Shown here: positions 44,341-52,101 of the stretch, piece after piece
Layout of the letters: each line of letters opens with the position of its first letter
Position numbering within the stretch: position 1 is the first letter of the stretch
NCBI RefSeq assembly: GCF_014194695.1
Contig: NZ_JACIAH010000005.1
Coordinates: 1-64,000, forward strand
Direction: 5' to 3'
Source: Rhizobium sp. BK399
Lineage (GTDB): Bacteria > Pseudomonadota > Alphaproteobacteria > Rhizobiales > Rhizobiaceae
Length of the DNA stretch: 64,000 nucleotides
Notes under the pieces: model-generated
What the model was told of the DNA's origin: nothing
Databases searched by the model: none
The model's input: only the letters and a program-made list of their open reading frames with translations
Translations under genes and position numbers: made by a program

Positions 44341-44829
44341 TCAATGAGTCGGCGCCTTCGCAGGCGCCGTTTTTCGTTTCGCTCTTGTAGACTTTGTCGA
44401 TGCGCTGTCGTCGCTCGCCTCGTCAGTGTCAGTCTCGGTATTCGACGATCTTGCTGACCGTTCGTTGCGAGCGCCTTTCGCCGCCTTGGCGACGAGGCGA
44501 TCGAGATGTTGCAGGTCCTCTTCGTCAAGATGCTCGATGCCGATGAAGCGGTTTTCCGCGTGACTGGTGAGAATGATTTCGTCGAGTTTGGCCTGTACAG
44601 CCCGAGCGTCCCGTGTCTGGGCATTCTGCAGTACAAAGACCATCAGGAACGTGATGATGGTCGTGCCGGTATTGATGACAAGCTGCCAAGTCTCGGAGAA
44701 CCCGAAAACTGGGCCGGTCCCTGCCCAGGCTGCGACCAGCACGACGGCAAGCACGAACGTTGCCGGCCGGCCTGCCCATTCGGACGTCTTGCTGGCAAAG
44801 CGGGTAAACAGATGTTGCGGTGTAGCCAT
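44341..44829 (-). CDS. Low-affinity iron permease family membrane protein
   Basis: A 162-residue protein matching the low-affinity iron permease (Fet4-like, PF04120) family. Two hydrophobic helices (PATFVLAVVLVAAWAGTGPVF and WQLVINTGTTIITFLMVFVLQNAQ, about residues 22-70) carry conserved TGTTIITF and QNAQTRD motifs. A cytoplasmic acidic-to-basic tail follows and ends TKSTRAKRKTAPAKAPTH. Small bacterial relatives contain only this core and their transport activity is not proved. The last codons contain purB's terminator hairpin, and the basic Ala/Lys tail is unusual for the family. Confidence 0.75.
   Translation of the reverse strand: MATPQHLFTRFASKTSEWAGRPATFVLAVVLVAAWAGTGPVFGFSETWQLVINTGTTIITFLMVFVLQNAQTRDARAVQAKLDEIILTSHAENRFIGIEHLDEEDLQHLDRLVAKAAKGARNERSARSSNTETDTDEASDDSASTKSTRAKRKTAPAKAPTH
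44351..44374 (+). terminator. Intrinsic terminator of purB, inside the convergent gene
   Basis: GGCGCCT-TCGC-AGGCGCC is followed by GTTTTT. It serves purB on the plus strand, yet lies inside the final codons of the minus-strand permease gene (it encodes part of its KAPT ending). The stem is symmetrical, so it could also work as a hairpin on the other strand. Confidence 0.85.
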
Positions 44830-44899
44830 ATCTAACCTCCCTCGGTATCCGCCTCAGCGAAACTCCAAGGGAGGCTAGCAGTTCCCGGTCTTTTGGTTT

Positions 44900-45703
44900 T
44901 CAGACCACCGGTGGCGCGACAAGCTTCCTGTAAAGATGCCAGCTGGCGTGACCGAGGATTGGCATCGCCAGCGCCAGCCCAACGAACAACGGGATCGTAC
45001 CGACAATGAGCGAAACAGCGATGATCAGGCCCCAGCTCAACACAGGGATCGGATTGGCGACAGTCGCCCTGACGGAAGTTTCCATCGCGCAGACGAGCCC
45101 GACGTCTCGATCCAGCAACAAGGGGAAGGTCACGACGGTCGTGGCGAGAACGACGATGGCAAAGCCGAGACCGAGAACATGTCCCCACATGATTAGCTGC
45201 AATCCCTCAGGGGTGTCGAAGATCTCCGAGAAGAACAACGAGACCGAGCGAGGGAAGACGTCGCCGAAGACGTTGGCATAAAGTGTCTGCGCGGCGACCA
45301 GCCAGACAATGAAGAAGCCGAACAGCAGCAATCCGCCGGCAATGATCGATGGGAACGCCGGCGATCTCGTTACTTCGATCGCATGCGTCCAGGAGGTGTC
45401 CATACCGGCTTCACGCCTGCGGCTGATCTCATAGAGGCCAATCGCGGCAATCGGACCGATCAGCGCGAAACCCGAGATAAGCGGAAAAATCATCGGCAGG
45501 AGGTTGGCACTCGAGGTTGCGAGCGCAAGAAAAATCCCGGCGATAGGATACATCAGGCATAGAAAGACATAGTGGGATGGTTTTTCTCGAAAATCATCGA
45601 GCCCGCGCCGTAGCGCATCGAAGACATCTGCAACGCTGATCTTGTTGACGACCGGGCGTGTGTAGACATCGCTCGCACCCGACATAACATGGAATGCCGT
45701 CAT
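44900..45703 (-). CDS. DUF2189 family membrane protein
   Basis: A 267-residue protein with about six hydrophobic segments and the DUF2189 pattern: ADVFDALRRGLDDFREKPSHYVFLCLMYPIAGIFLA near the start, GFALIGPIAAIGLYEISRRRE and a WGHVLGLGFAIVVLATTVVTFPLLLDRDVG stretch. The family function is unknown. GAGGAGGAG lies just before ATG 45703, which decides the start; the open frame continues upstream but would add a non-family extension. Divergent from the RBBP9-like hydrolase gene. Confidence 0.83.
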   Translation of the reverse strand: MTAFHVMSGASDVYTRPVVNKISVADVFDALRRGLDDFREKPSHYVFLCLMYPIAGIFLALATSSANLLPMIFPLISGFALIGPIAAIGLYEISRRREAGMDTSWTHAIEVTRSPAFPSIIAGGLLLFGFFIVWLVAAQTLYANVFGDVFPRSVSLFFSEIFDTPEGLQLIMWGHVLGLGFAIVVLATTVVTFPLLLDRDVGLVCAMETSVRATVANPIPVLSWGLIIAVSLIVGTIPLFVGLALAMPILGHASWHLYRKLVAPPVV

Positions 45704-45861
45704 GGCTTTCTCCTCCTCAGCCAAGATGGCCGGCAGCGAAAGGATCGGCGACGACGCCGATACGAGACGCAACCGGCACTGCCGAAAAACATAACAAATT
45801 TCGGCGGCCTTGTCCCACCCTCCCTTGACATCGCAGCCAAGCTTTCTCAAATCCGGCGATC

Positions 45862-46416
45862 ATGAAAGCTTCAGACGCCGAAATTCTCATCATCCCCGGT
45901 TACACGAACTCCGGTCCCGACCACTGGCAAAGCCGCTGGGAGGCCAAGCTCAGTACGGCTCGCCGCGTCGAACAGGCGGAATGGTCGAAGCCGGTCCGCG
46001 ACGATTGGGTTCGCCGCATCGCCGAAGAAGTCAATGCCGCGACGCAGCCGGTGGTTCTCGTGGCGCATTCGCTCGGCATCCCGTCGGCTATCCATGCCAT
46101 TCCGCATTTTCGCAACAAGGTTGCCGGGGCATTTTTCGTCGCACCGCCCGACGTCGCGAATCCGGCCATACGGCCAAAGCATCTGATGACGTTCGGCCCG
46201 TACCCGCGCGATCCCCTTCCGTTTCCCACTCTTACGATCGCCAGTCGCAACGATCCCTTCGGCAGTTACGAGCATGCTGATGATATCGCTGCAAGCTGGG
46301 GATCACTCCTCATCGACGCCGGGGAAGCCGGCCACATCAACAGCGAGTCCGGCCACGGCCCTTGGCCGGAAGGCACCATGGTGTTTGCGCAGTTTCTCAG
46401 CCGCTTGAAGCCATAG
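45862..46416 (+). CDS. RBBP9/YdeN family serine hydrolase
   Basis: A 184-residue alpha/beta hydrolase of the RBBP9/YdeN family. ILIIPGYTNSGPDHWQSRW opens it, VAHSLGIPSAI holds the nucleophile Ser near residue 71, ASRNDPFGS carries the Asp near 132, and GEAGHINSESGHGPW carries the His near 157. Members are small cytosolic serine hydrolases with little known biology. It begins with MKASDAEILII after a 158-base divergent spacer. Confidence 0.85.
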   Translation: MKASDAEILIIPGYTNSGPDHWQSRWEAKLSTARRVEQAEWSKPVRDDWVRRIAEEVNAATQPVVLVAHSLGIPSAIHAIPHFRNKVAGAFFVAPPDVANPAIRPKHLMTFGPYPRDPLPFPTLTIASRNDPFGSYEHADDIAASWGSLLIDAGEAGHINSESGHGPWPEGTMVFAQFLSRLKP

Positions 46417-46508
46417 CCTAGCCGCCCTGCCGGGGTAGCATCAATGAGATCGGCAGCGGCGCGAGGAGACGCGTCGCGGAAACAAGCACCATGGCGGCTG
46501 ATTGTCGG

Positions 46509-46598
46509 CTAATCGCCCTCGCCGCGAATGAAGAGAACGCCCGCCAGGCCCACGAGAACGATGCATTGCAGTATGAACATCGGCCATTCTGGAGACAT
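46509..46598 (-). CDS. Small single-helix membrane protein, 29 residues
   Basis: A 29-residue frame on the minus strand, MSPEWPMFILQCIVLVG then LAGVLFIRGEGD, with GGAGGAAG seven bases before the ATG. The product is a single transmembrane helix with a charged C-terminus. The ribosome site is nearly ideal, which argues for translation. It is too short for ordinary gene finders. No family is recognised. It sits alone, 91 bases beyond the hydrolase stop, in a 352-base gap that precedes the GGDEF gene; the rest of that gap is AT-rich and gene-free. Confidence 0.65.
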   Translation of the reverse strand: MSPEWPMFILQCIVLVGLAGVLFIRGEGD

Positions 46599-46768
46599 GT
46601 CACTTCCTCCCCCCCCGATCCGGGCGATATAGGGTGCCGCCGTGCAAGTGTAGGCAGACTTTGGAAAAATTAGCCGCGTCCCAGTAGTCGCGCGATGAAG
46701 GTGCGGCTAAGCCTTTGTTTTCACATTATTATTATTTTGGCGACATTAAGGGCTGTTTAATTCAATAA

Positions 46769-49102
46769 ATGCAAAATATATACACGCTAAAAGAGCGAGT
46801 ATGCAGTTTGAAGCAAGCAACTCCCGATAAACGGGCCAAATCTAAAGCCAAGGTCAAAGCTGCAGCGTTTGACGGCAGCATGGCGCCGCAGAATGGTGCT
46901 GAACTCTCGGAGCGCGAGAGCCGCTGGAACTACGCTCTTGTGGGATCGGGCCTCGGCGTCTGGGATCACAATCTTCGTCTTGGCAAGCGCTATTATTCCG
47001 ACACGTGGAAAGTCATGCGCGGCATGGCGCCCGATGAGGAAGCCGACGGCGACTATGATGCGTGGATCGAGCTCATCCACCCGGACGATCGGGAATTCGT
47101 CGTAAAGGCTATCGATCGTCAGAATGCCGGCGACCCGGATTATCAGATTTTCGAGTATCGCGAGAGGCATAGAGACGGCCATTGGATCTGGATTGAATGC
47201 CGTGGCGCCTGTGTCGAATGGGACGAAACCGGTGCCCCTGCCCGGCTCGTCGGCACCGATACGGACATCACCGAGCGCAAGGAGGCGGAAGAGCGGCTCG
47301 CGCACGTGTCGCGGCGCCTCGATCTCGCCCTCGATATCTCCAACATCGGCGTCTTCGAGGCGGACATCGAAAACGGCACAGTCGATTGGGACGACCGCCT
47401 TCTGGCGATCTACGGCATTGCAGACACGTCACCGGCGAACACCGGCAACGCCTGGGAGGCTTCGCTGCATCCCGACGACAGTGAGCGCGTGCTGGCAACG
47501 ATCAATGACAGCGTCGCCAACAACACGGATTTCGAGCACGAGTTCCGCATCATCAGGCAGGACGGTATCGAGCGCGTCATTCGCGCAAAGGCTGCTTTCT
47601 TTCTTGACAGCGACGGACGTCGCAAGCTGATCGGTGCGAATTGGGATGTCACTGCCGAAGTTCGGCTCAATAACGAGTTGCAGCGCGCCAAGGATCTCGC
47701 GGAAGCCCGCAACAAGGAACTCGAAAGCGCCAAGGAGAACATCGAGCATCTGGCTCTGCATGACTATCTCACCGAGCTACCCAATCGCCGATATCTGGAC
47801 CGGATGCTGGACGAACGTTCGACCGAATGTCGCCGCACGGGGCTGACGCTCGCAATCCTCCACATCGATCTCGATCGCTTCAAGCAGATCAACGATACGC
47901 TTGGCCACCGCGCCGGCGATGCGATGTTGAAGCATGCCGCGCAGGTATTGAAGAGAAATGTCCGTTCCACCGATTTCGTCGCTCGTATTGGCGGCGACGA
48001 ATTCGTCGTCCTATGCACGCTGGACGTCACCCCAAAGAAAATCTCCAATCTCGCTGAGCGCATCATTCGCGAACTCTGCAAGCCTATACGTTACGAGGGT
48101 CACGATTGCCGTTTCGGCGCAAGCATCGGCATTGCGACGGATAGCGGCCCGACACTCGACGCCAAGCAGCTTCTGCTGAATGCAGATATTGCCCTCTACC
48201 GCGCCAAGAGTGGCGGCCGCAACCGGCACGAATTCTTCTCGACCGATGAGCGGCGGCGCATCATCGCCAGCAAGCGCTTGGCTGATGAAATCCTGTTGGG
48301 CCTCGAACGCGGCGAGTTTGTTCCGTTTTACCAGTTGCAGTTCCATGCCCGAACGCTAGAAGTTGCTGGCGTCGAGACCCTGGCGCGCTGGCAGCATCGG
48401 GAACATGGTTTGCTGGCGCCCGATCGCTTCCTCGCGATCGCCGAGGATCTGGATGTTGTCTCGACGATCGACGGCCTTATCCTCGAGCAGGCGCTGGCTG
48501 ATCGCAAGCGATGGACGGATGAAGGCCTCCGCATCCCCAAGATCGCAGTCAACGTCTCGTCACGTCGTCTCGCAGATCCGAACCTCGCGAAGAAGCTTCG
48601 TGGCCTGAAGATCGAACCTCGGACGATTTCATTTGAACTGCTGGAATCGATCTCGCTGGACGACTGCGACGATGCTGTGATCGCCAACCTCCGGCACCTG
48701 CGCCGGCTCGGCATCGATATCGAGATCGATGACTTCGGCACGGGCCACGCGTCGATCGTCAGCCTTTTGAAGCTGAGCCCCAAGACCTTGAAGATCGACC
48801 GCGAACTGATCCGCATGCTGCCGCATTCGGCAGAGCAGCGAAAACTGGTCCGTTCGATCATCGATATCGGCCGCTCGCTGAACATTCTGGTCACGGCCGA
48901 GGGCGTCGAGACGATGGATCACGTCCGCATTCTCTACGACCTCGGCTGCGATATGCTTCAGGGCTATGCGCTGGCCCGTCCCATGCCCGCGATGCAGATA
49001 GCTCCTTTCGTACGAGCAGCGTCCTGGCGGGGCGTGGAAGGCCCTGCCAGGGGCCTCCAGCAGGATCTGCGCAAGTCGGTCAACGGCTCCGGCCAAAGAT
49101 AA
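46769..49102 (+). CDS. PAS-PAS-GGDEF-EAL cyclic-di-GMP signalling protein
   Basis: A 777-residue soluble signalling protein. Two PAS domains (about residues 50-170 and 175-300) precede a GGDEF domain with an intact GGDEF at 408-412 and an EAL domain starting near 510. The EAL triad reads ETL at 536-538, but the catalytic Glu is kept, and NVSSRRL, ELLES, IDDFGTGHAS, LKIDREL, AEGVET and MLQGY residues are present. It could make and degrade c-di-GMP; which dominates is unclear. The ATG at 46769 lacks a good ribosome site, so the true start may be slightly downstream. Confidence 0.9.
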   Translation: MQNIYTLKERVCSLKQATPDKRAKSKAKVKAAAFDGSMAPQNGAELSERESRWNYALVGSGLGVWDHNLRLGKRYYSDTWKVMRGMAPDEEADGDYDAWIELIHPDDREFVVKAIDRQNAGDPDYQIFEYRERHRDGHWIWIECRGACVEWDETGAPARLVGTDTDITERKEAEERLAHVSRRLDLALDISNIGVFEADIENGTVDWDDRLLAIYGIADTSPANTGNAWEASLHPDDSERVLATINDSVANNTDFEHEFRIIRQDGIERVIRAKAAFFLDSDGRRKLIGANWDVTAEVRLNNELQRAKDLAEARNKELESAKENIEHLALHDYLTELPNRRYLDRMLDERSTECRRTGLTLAILHIDLDRFKQINDTLGHRAGDAMLKHAAQVLKRNVRSTDFVARIGGDEFVVLCTLDVTPKKISNLAERIIRELCKPIRYEGHDCRFGASIGIATDSGPTLDAKQLLLNADIALYRAKSGGRNRHEFFSTDERRRIIASKRLADEILLGLERGEFVPFYQLQFHARTLEVAGVETLARWQHREHGLLAPDRFLAIAEDLDVVSTIDGLILEQALADRKRWTDEGLRIPKIAVNVSSRRLADPNLAKKLRGLKIEPRTISFELLESISLDDCDDAVIANLRHLRRLGIDIEIDDFGTGHASIVSLLKLSPKTLKIDRELIRMLPHSAEQRKLVRSIIDIGRSLNILVTAEGVETMDHVRILYDLGCDMLQGYALARPMPAMQIAPFVRAASWRGVEGPARGLQQDLRKSVNGSGQR

Positions 49103-49332
49103 AGGTCTGCATGACTGCCTCGATGGGGGCGGCTCACATTCCGTTGATCGCAAAAAACCTGTAAACTCCTTCGCAGAAAGTCTTCGATTCTCTTAGCGGC
49201 ACTCCGGCAATCCGGATTCCGGGGAAGGAGTGACAGGCGGATTGTGAAACCCTCGCTTTTCCTTTAAGGGGACGCCACGAGATCGATCCACTCGCGCTAT
49301 CCCAAGAGCGCCAACGATAGAGAACAATTGCA

Positions 49333-50097
49333 ATGAACCGTCGCCGCCGTATTTACGAGGGCAAGGCAAAGATTCTGTATGAGGGCCCGGAGCCGGGCAC
49401 GCTGATCCAGTTCTTCAAAGACGATGCCACCGCCTTCAACAAGAAAAAGCACGAAGTCATCGATGGCAAGGGCGTCCTGAACAACCGCATTTCGGAATAC
49501 ATCTTCAGCCATCTGAACAAGATCGGGATTCCGACGCACTTTATTCGCCGTCTCAACATGCGCGAGCAGTTGATCCGCGAAGTGGAAATGATCCCGCTTG
49601 AGATCGTCGTCCGCAACGTTGCCGCGGGCTCGCTGTCGAAGCGCCTCGGCATCGAAGAAGGCGTAGTGCTGCCGCGCTCGATCATCGAGTTTTACTACAA
49701 GTCCGACGCGCTCGACGATCCAATGGTCTCCGAAGAGCACATTACGGCATTTGGCTGGGCCAACCCCGCCGAGCTCGATGACATTATGGCGCTCGCCATC
49801 CGCGTCAACGACTTCATGACCGGTCTCTTTCTCGGCGTCGGCATCCAGCTTGTCGATTTCAAGATCGAATGCGGCCGCCTGTATGAAGGCGACATGATGC
49901 GCATTATCCTGGCCGACGAGATCTCGCCGGATTCCTGCCGTCTTTGGGATATCGATACCCGCGAAAAGATGGACAAGGACCGCTTCCGCCGCGACATGGG
50001 TGGACTTCTCGAAGCCTATTCGGAAGTTGCGCGCCGCCTCGGCATCATCAACGAGAACGAACCTGTGCGCGGCACCGGTCCGGTGCTCGTGAAGTAA
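49333..50097 (+). CDS. purC: Phosphoribosylaminoimidazole-succinocarboxamide synthase
   Basis: A 254-residue SAICAR synthetase, which joins CAIR and aspartate in purine synthesis. [19 protein letters not shown] is the glycine-rich ATP-binding start. [18 protein letters not shown] follows near residue 34, [16 protein letters not shown] near 86, and DFKIECGR near 178; the [12 protein letters not shown] end is standard. Slightly longer than E. coli PurC (237). purS, the coiled-coil gene and purQ follow in the same direction, so the block is probably one transcript. Confidence 0.96.
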   Translation: MNRRRRIYEGKAKILYEGPEPGTLIQFFKDDATAFNKKKHEVIDGKGVLNNRISEYIFSHLNKIGIPTHFIRRLNMREQLIREVEMIPLEIVVRNVAAGSLSKRLGIEEGVVLPRSIIEFYYKSDALDDPMVSEEHITAFGWANPAELDDIMALAIRVNDFMTGLFLGVGIQLVDFKIECGRLYEGDMMRIILADEISPDSCRLWDIDTREKMDKDRFRRDMGGLLEAYSEVARRLGIINENEPVRGTGPVLVK

Positions 50098-50131
50098 GAC
50101 TTTCAGGCTAAGCAAAGACAGGGACGATAAA

Positions 50132-50374
50132 GTGATCAAGGCTCGTGTAACCGTCACGCTGAAGAACGGCGTTCTCGATCCGCAGGGCAAGGCAATCGAG
50201 GGCGCCCTTGGCGCACTCGGCTTCGATGGTGTGGGCCATGTTCGTCAGGGCAAGGTTTTTGACGTCGAACTCGAAGGCGCTGACAAGGCGAAAGCGGAGA
50301 GTGACCTCAAGGCAATGTGTGAAAAACTCCTCGCAAATACGGTGATCGAGAACTATAATATTTCCGTCGACTAA
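50132..50374 (+). CDS. purS: Phosphoribosylformylglycinamidine synthase subunit PurS
   Basis: An 80-residue PurS, the small structural subunit that joins PurL and PurQ in the multi-subunit FGAM synthase. It has IKARVTVTLKNGVLDPQGKAIEGALGALGFDGVGHVRQGKVFDVEL, the typical ferredoxin-like fold, and ends with NTVIENYNISVD. The start is GTG 50132. It begins 34 bases after purC and is followed by a coiled-coil gene and then purQ. Confidence 0.94.
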   Translation: MIKARVTVTLKNGVLDPQGKAIEGALGALGFDGVGHVRQGKVFDVELEGADKAKAESDLKAMCEKLLANTVIENYNISVD

Positions 50375-50395
50375 CCTAGTCGTGGAGCGCACTCG

Positions 50396-50641
50396 ATGGC
50401 TGAATTGACGCAAGAGCTCGTGCTTGAGTTGTTGACGAAAATGCACGAGCACATCGATACGCTGGATGCATCACTCGACGAAATCCGGAGCGAAATGCAC
50501 TGCATGCGCGACACGATGACCTCGATGCAGCAGGAAATACATAGTATTTACGGCGTCCTCGGCCGGCATGAAGGCCGGCTGGAGCGAATTGAAAAGCGTC
50601 TCGTCCTTCGAGAACTTGCAGAAGCACAAACAAGGTTTTAG
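50396..50641 (+). CDS. Small helical coiled-coil protein between purS and purQ
   Basis: An 81-residue, almost entirely alpha-helical protein. It contains heptad-like hydrophobic spacing from about residue 8 to 75 ([20 protein letters not shown], then [20 protein letters not shown]) and a charged end [19 protein letters not shown]. No family with a known role is recognised. It lies 21 bases after purS and eight before purQ, and similarly placed small genes are found in rhizobia. That conservation suggests a role with the FGAM synthase complex, but this is inference. Confidence 0.75.
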   Translation: MAELTQELVLELLTKMHEHIDTLDASLDEIRSEMHCMRDTMTSMQQEIHSIYGVLGRHEGRLERIEKRLVLRELAEAQTRF

Positions 50642-50649
50642 TCGCACTC

Positions 50650-51321
50650 ATGAAATCAGCCGTCGTTCAACTTCCGGGTCTCAATCGCGATCGCGACATG
50701 ATCGCTGCACTGACGAAAATCTCCGGTCACGCGCCGGTGACCATCTGGCAAACGGAGACGGACATTCCAGACGTCGACCTCATCGTCATCCCCGGCGGCT
50801 TTTCCTATGGCGACTACCTCCGTTGCGGTGCCATCGCTGCGCGCATGCCGGTCATGCAGGCAATCATCGAAAAGGCAAACAAGGGCGTCAAGGTTCTCGG
50901 AGTCTGCAACGGCTTCCAGATCCTTCTCGAGGCCGGTCTGCTTCCCGGCGCGCTGATGCGTAATGCCTCCCTCAAGTTCGTCTGCCGTGAGATCAAGCTC
51001 GAAGTTGTCAACGCAGACACCGATTTCACCCGCGCCTATTCCAAGGGCCAGATCATTCGTAGCCCAGTCGCCCATCACGACGGCAACTACTTCGCCGATG
51101 CCGAGACCCTGGCAACGATCGAAGGCAGCGGCCAGGTCGTTTTCCGCTATGCGGAAGGCACCAATCCGAACGGCTCCCTCAACGATATTGCCGCTGTTAT
51201 GAACGACAAAGGCAACATCCTCGGCATGATGCCGCACCCGGAAAACCTCATCGAAGCAGCACATGGCGGTTCCGACGGCCGTGGCCTGTTCGCTTCTGCT
51301 CTCGAGGTAATCGCTGCTTAA
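50650..51321 (+). CDS. purQ: Phosphoribosylformylglycinamidine synthase glutaminase subunit PurQ
   Basis: A 223-residue class I glutamine amidotransferase that feeds ammonia to PurL. The active-site Cys is in [21 protein letters not shown] near residue 86. [18 protein letters not shown] near 49 and [15 protein letters not shown] near 195 give the other triad residues (His and Glu). It starts eight bases after the coiled-coil gene. Together with purS and the distant purL it forms the three-part FGAM synthase. Confidence 0.96.
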   Translation: MKSAVVQLPGLNRDRDMIAALTKISGHAPVTIWQTETDIPDVDLIVIPGGFSYGDYLRCGAIAARMPVMQAIIEKANKGVKVLGVCNGFQILLEAGLLPGALMRNASLKFVCREIKLEVVNADTDFTRAYSKGQIIRSPVAHHDGNYFADAETLATIEGSGQVVFRYAEGTNPNGSLNDIAAVMNDKGNILGMMPHPENLIEAAHGGSDGRGLFASALEVIAA

Positions 51322-51368
51322 CCTTCGGCACGTAAGAGGCCATTCATCCGATCCATTGGAGCAAGTTG

Positions 51369-51767
51369 ATGCGCCCTCGCCTTACGACGACACGTGTTTT
51401 CGCGATTGCCGCAACCGCGGCGCTGGTTGCGTCCTGCCAATCGAATACGCCGGCGAAGGGTCCTGACCGCAGCGCGCTGTCTACCATGGAGCGCGTTGCT
51501 CTTGGGGCGAACTCCTGCTGGTTCAAATCCGGCGACGCGGCCTTCGCCGCATACAGGCTGGCGCCGGAATTGAATTCCTTTTCCGGTCGCCCTCGCATTC
51601 TCGTCGTGCACAAGGGAAGCCCCGAGAGCCGCCCGTTGCTCGTCGTTCAAGCGGAAGGCAATCCCTCAAAGCTCGACGCCTTTGGTCCGATGATGCAAAG
51701 CGCCACCGGACCGCGCATTGTCAACGATGTCACCCGCTGGGCCTCGGGCAACAAGGCCTGCGGCTGA
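51369..51767 (+). CDS. Hypothetical lipoprotein
   Basis: A 132-residue predicted lipoprotein. RPRLTTTRVFAIAATAALVASCQS has a basic start, a hydrophobic core and lipobox VASC (Cys near residue 23). The mature part, with MERVALGANSCWFKSGDAAFAAYRLAPEL and a second disulfide-capable Cys at the end (NKACG), looks like a small beta-rich protein. I do not recognise a family. GGAG lies seven bases before ATG 51369. It follows purQ after 47 bases and its stop directly abuts the convergent DUF1127 stop (TGA-TCA). Confidence 0.75.
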   Translation: MRPRLTTTRVFAIAATAALVASCQSNTPAKGPDRSALSTMERVALGANSCWFKSGDAAFAAYRLAPELNSFSGRPRILVVHKGSPESRPLLVVQAEGNPSKLDAFGPMMQSATGPRIVNDVTRWASGNKACG

Positions 51768-52025
51768 TCAGTCCCAAAAGAACGACTTGCCGGCTTCCTT
51801 ACGCGCGTCCGCACGCGTGACGCCAATATCTAACAGCGCGTCATCCGTCAGATCGAGCAGAGCCCTACGGCTTTGCCGTTTCTCATGTCGATATAAGAGC
51901 CATCGCCATGTGGATTGAAGCACTGCCCGGCCAAAAGGCAACTCTCGCGAAACACGGTATTGAATCGATTGCACCCCGGAAGGTAGAGATGCAATCCGGG
52001 TCTCGCTTTCTGGAACGACAGACAT
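51768..52025 (-). CDS. DUF1127 family small protein
   Basis: An 85-residue protein with a C-terminal DUF1127 domain: RWLLYRHEKRQSRRALLDL, then TDDALLDIGVTRADARKEAGKSFFWD. DUF1127 proteins are small, basic, Arg-rich, sometimes RNA-binding, and abundant in Rhizobiales. I start at ATG 52025 with GGAG six bases upstream; an in-frame TTG 12 bases earlier is an alternative. It is divergent from the MocR-type regulator across 75 bases and probably regulated by it. Its stop codon directly touches that of the lipoprotein gene. Confidence 0.85.
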   Translation of the reverse strand: MSVVPESETRIASLPSGVQSIQYRVSRELPFGRAVLQSTWRWLLYRHEKRQSRRALLDLTDDALLDIGVTRADARKEAGKSFFWD

Positions 52026-52065
52026 ATCATTCTCCAAATGAATTGTATCTGTCGTGGAGATAATG

Positions 52066-52092
52066 TTGACGTATGGAGGGTGACAATATAGA
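52066..52092 (+). promoter_or_regulatory. Candidate promoter of the MocR gene
   Basis: TTGACG, a 15-base spacer, then TATAGA. The predicted start point is 52099-52101, on the ATG itself, with no ribosome site in between. That predicts a leaderless mRNA. The spacer is shorter than ideal, so the prediction is moderate. Confidence 0.4.
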
Positions 52093-52101
52093 TAATTGTC
52101 A
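52081..52101. promoter_or_regulatory. Palindromic candidate operator between DUF1127 and MocR genes
   Basis: TGACAAT-N7-ATTGTCA is a perfect inverted repeat that overlaps the MocR -10 element and its start codon. Its right arm is also the -35 hexamer (TTGTCA) of a possible DUF1127 promoter on the minus strand. A further TGACAA follows at 52104. This is the layout expected of an autoregulating MocR protein. Confidence 0.5.

Noticed and set aside
46491..46673. A 60-codon plus-strand frame opposite the tiny membrane-protein gene
   Set aside because: It lacks a ribosome site and reads through the GGAGGAAG of the opposite strand. The minus-strand frame is better supported.
49201..49225. CCGGCAATCCGGATTCCGG upstream of purC as a regulatory or terminator element
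   Set aside because: It contains the palindrome AATCCGGATT, but arms are uneven and there is no T tract. No known purine regulator site matches.
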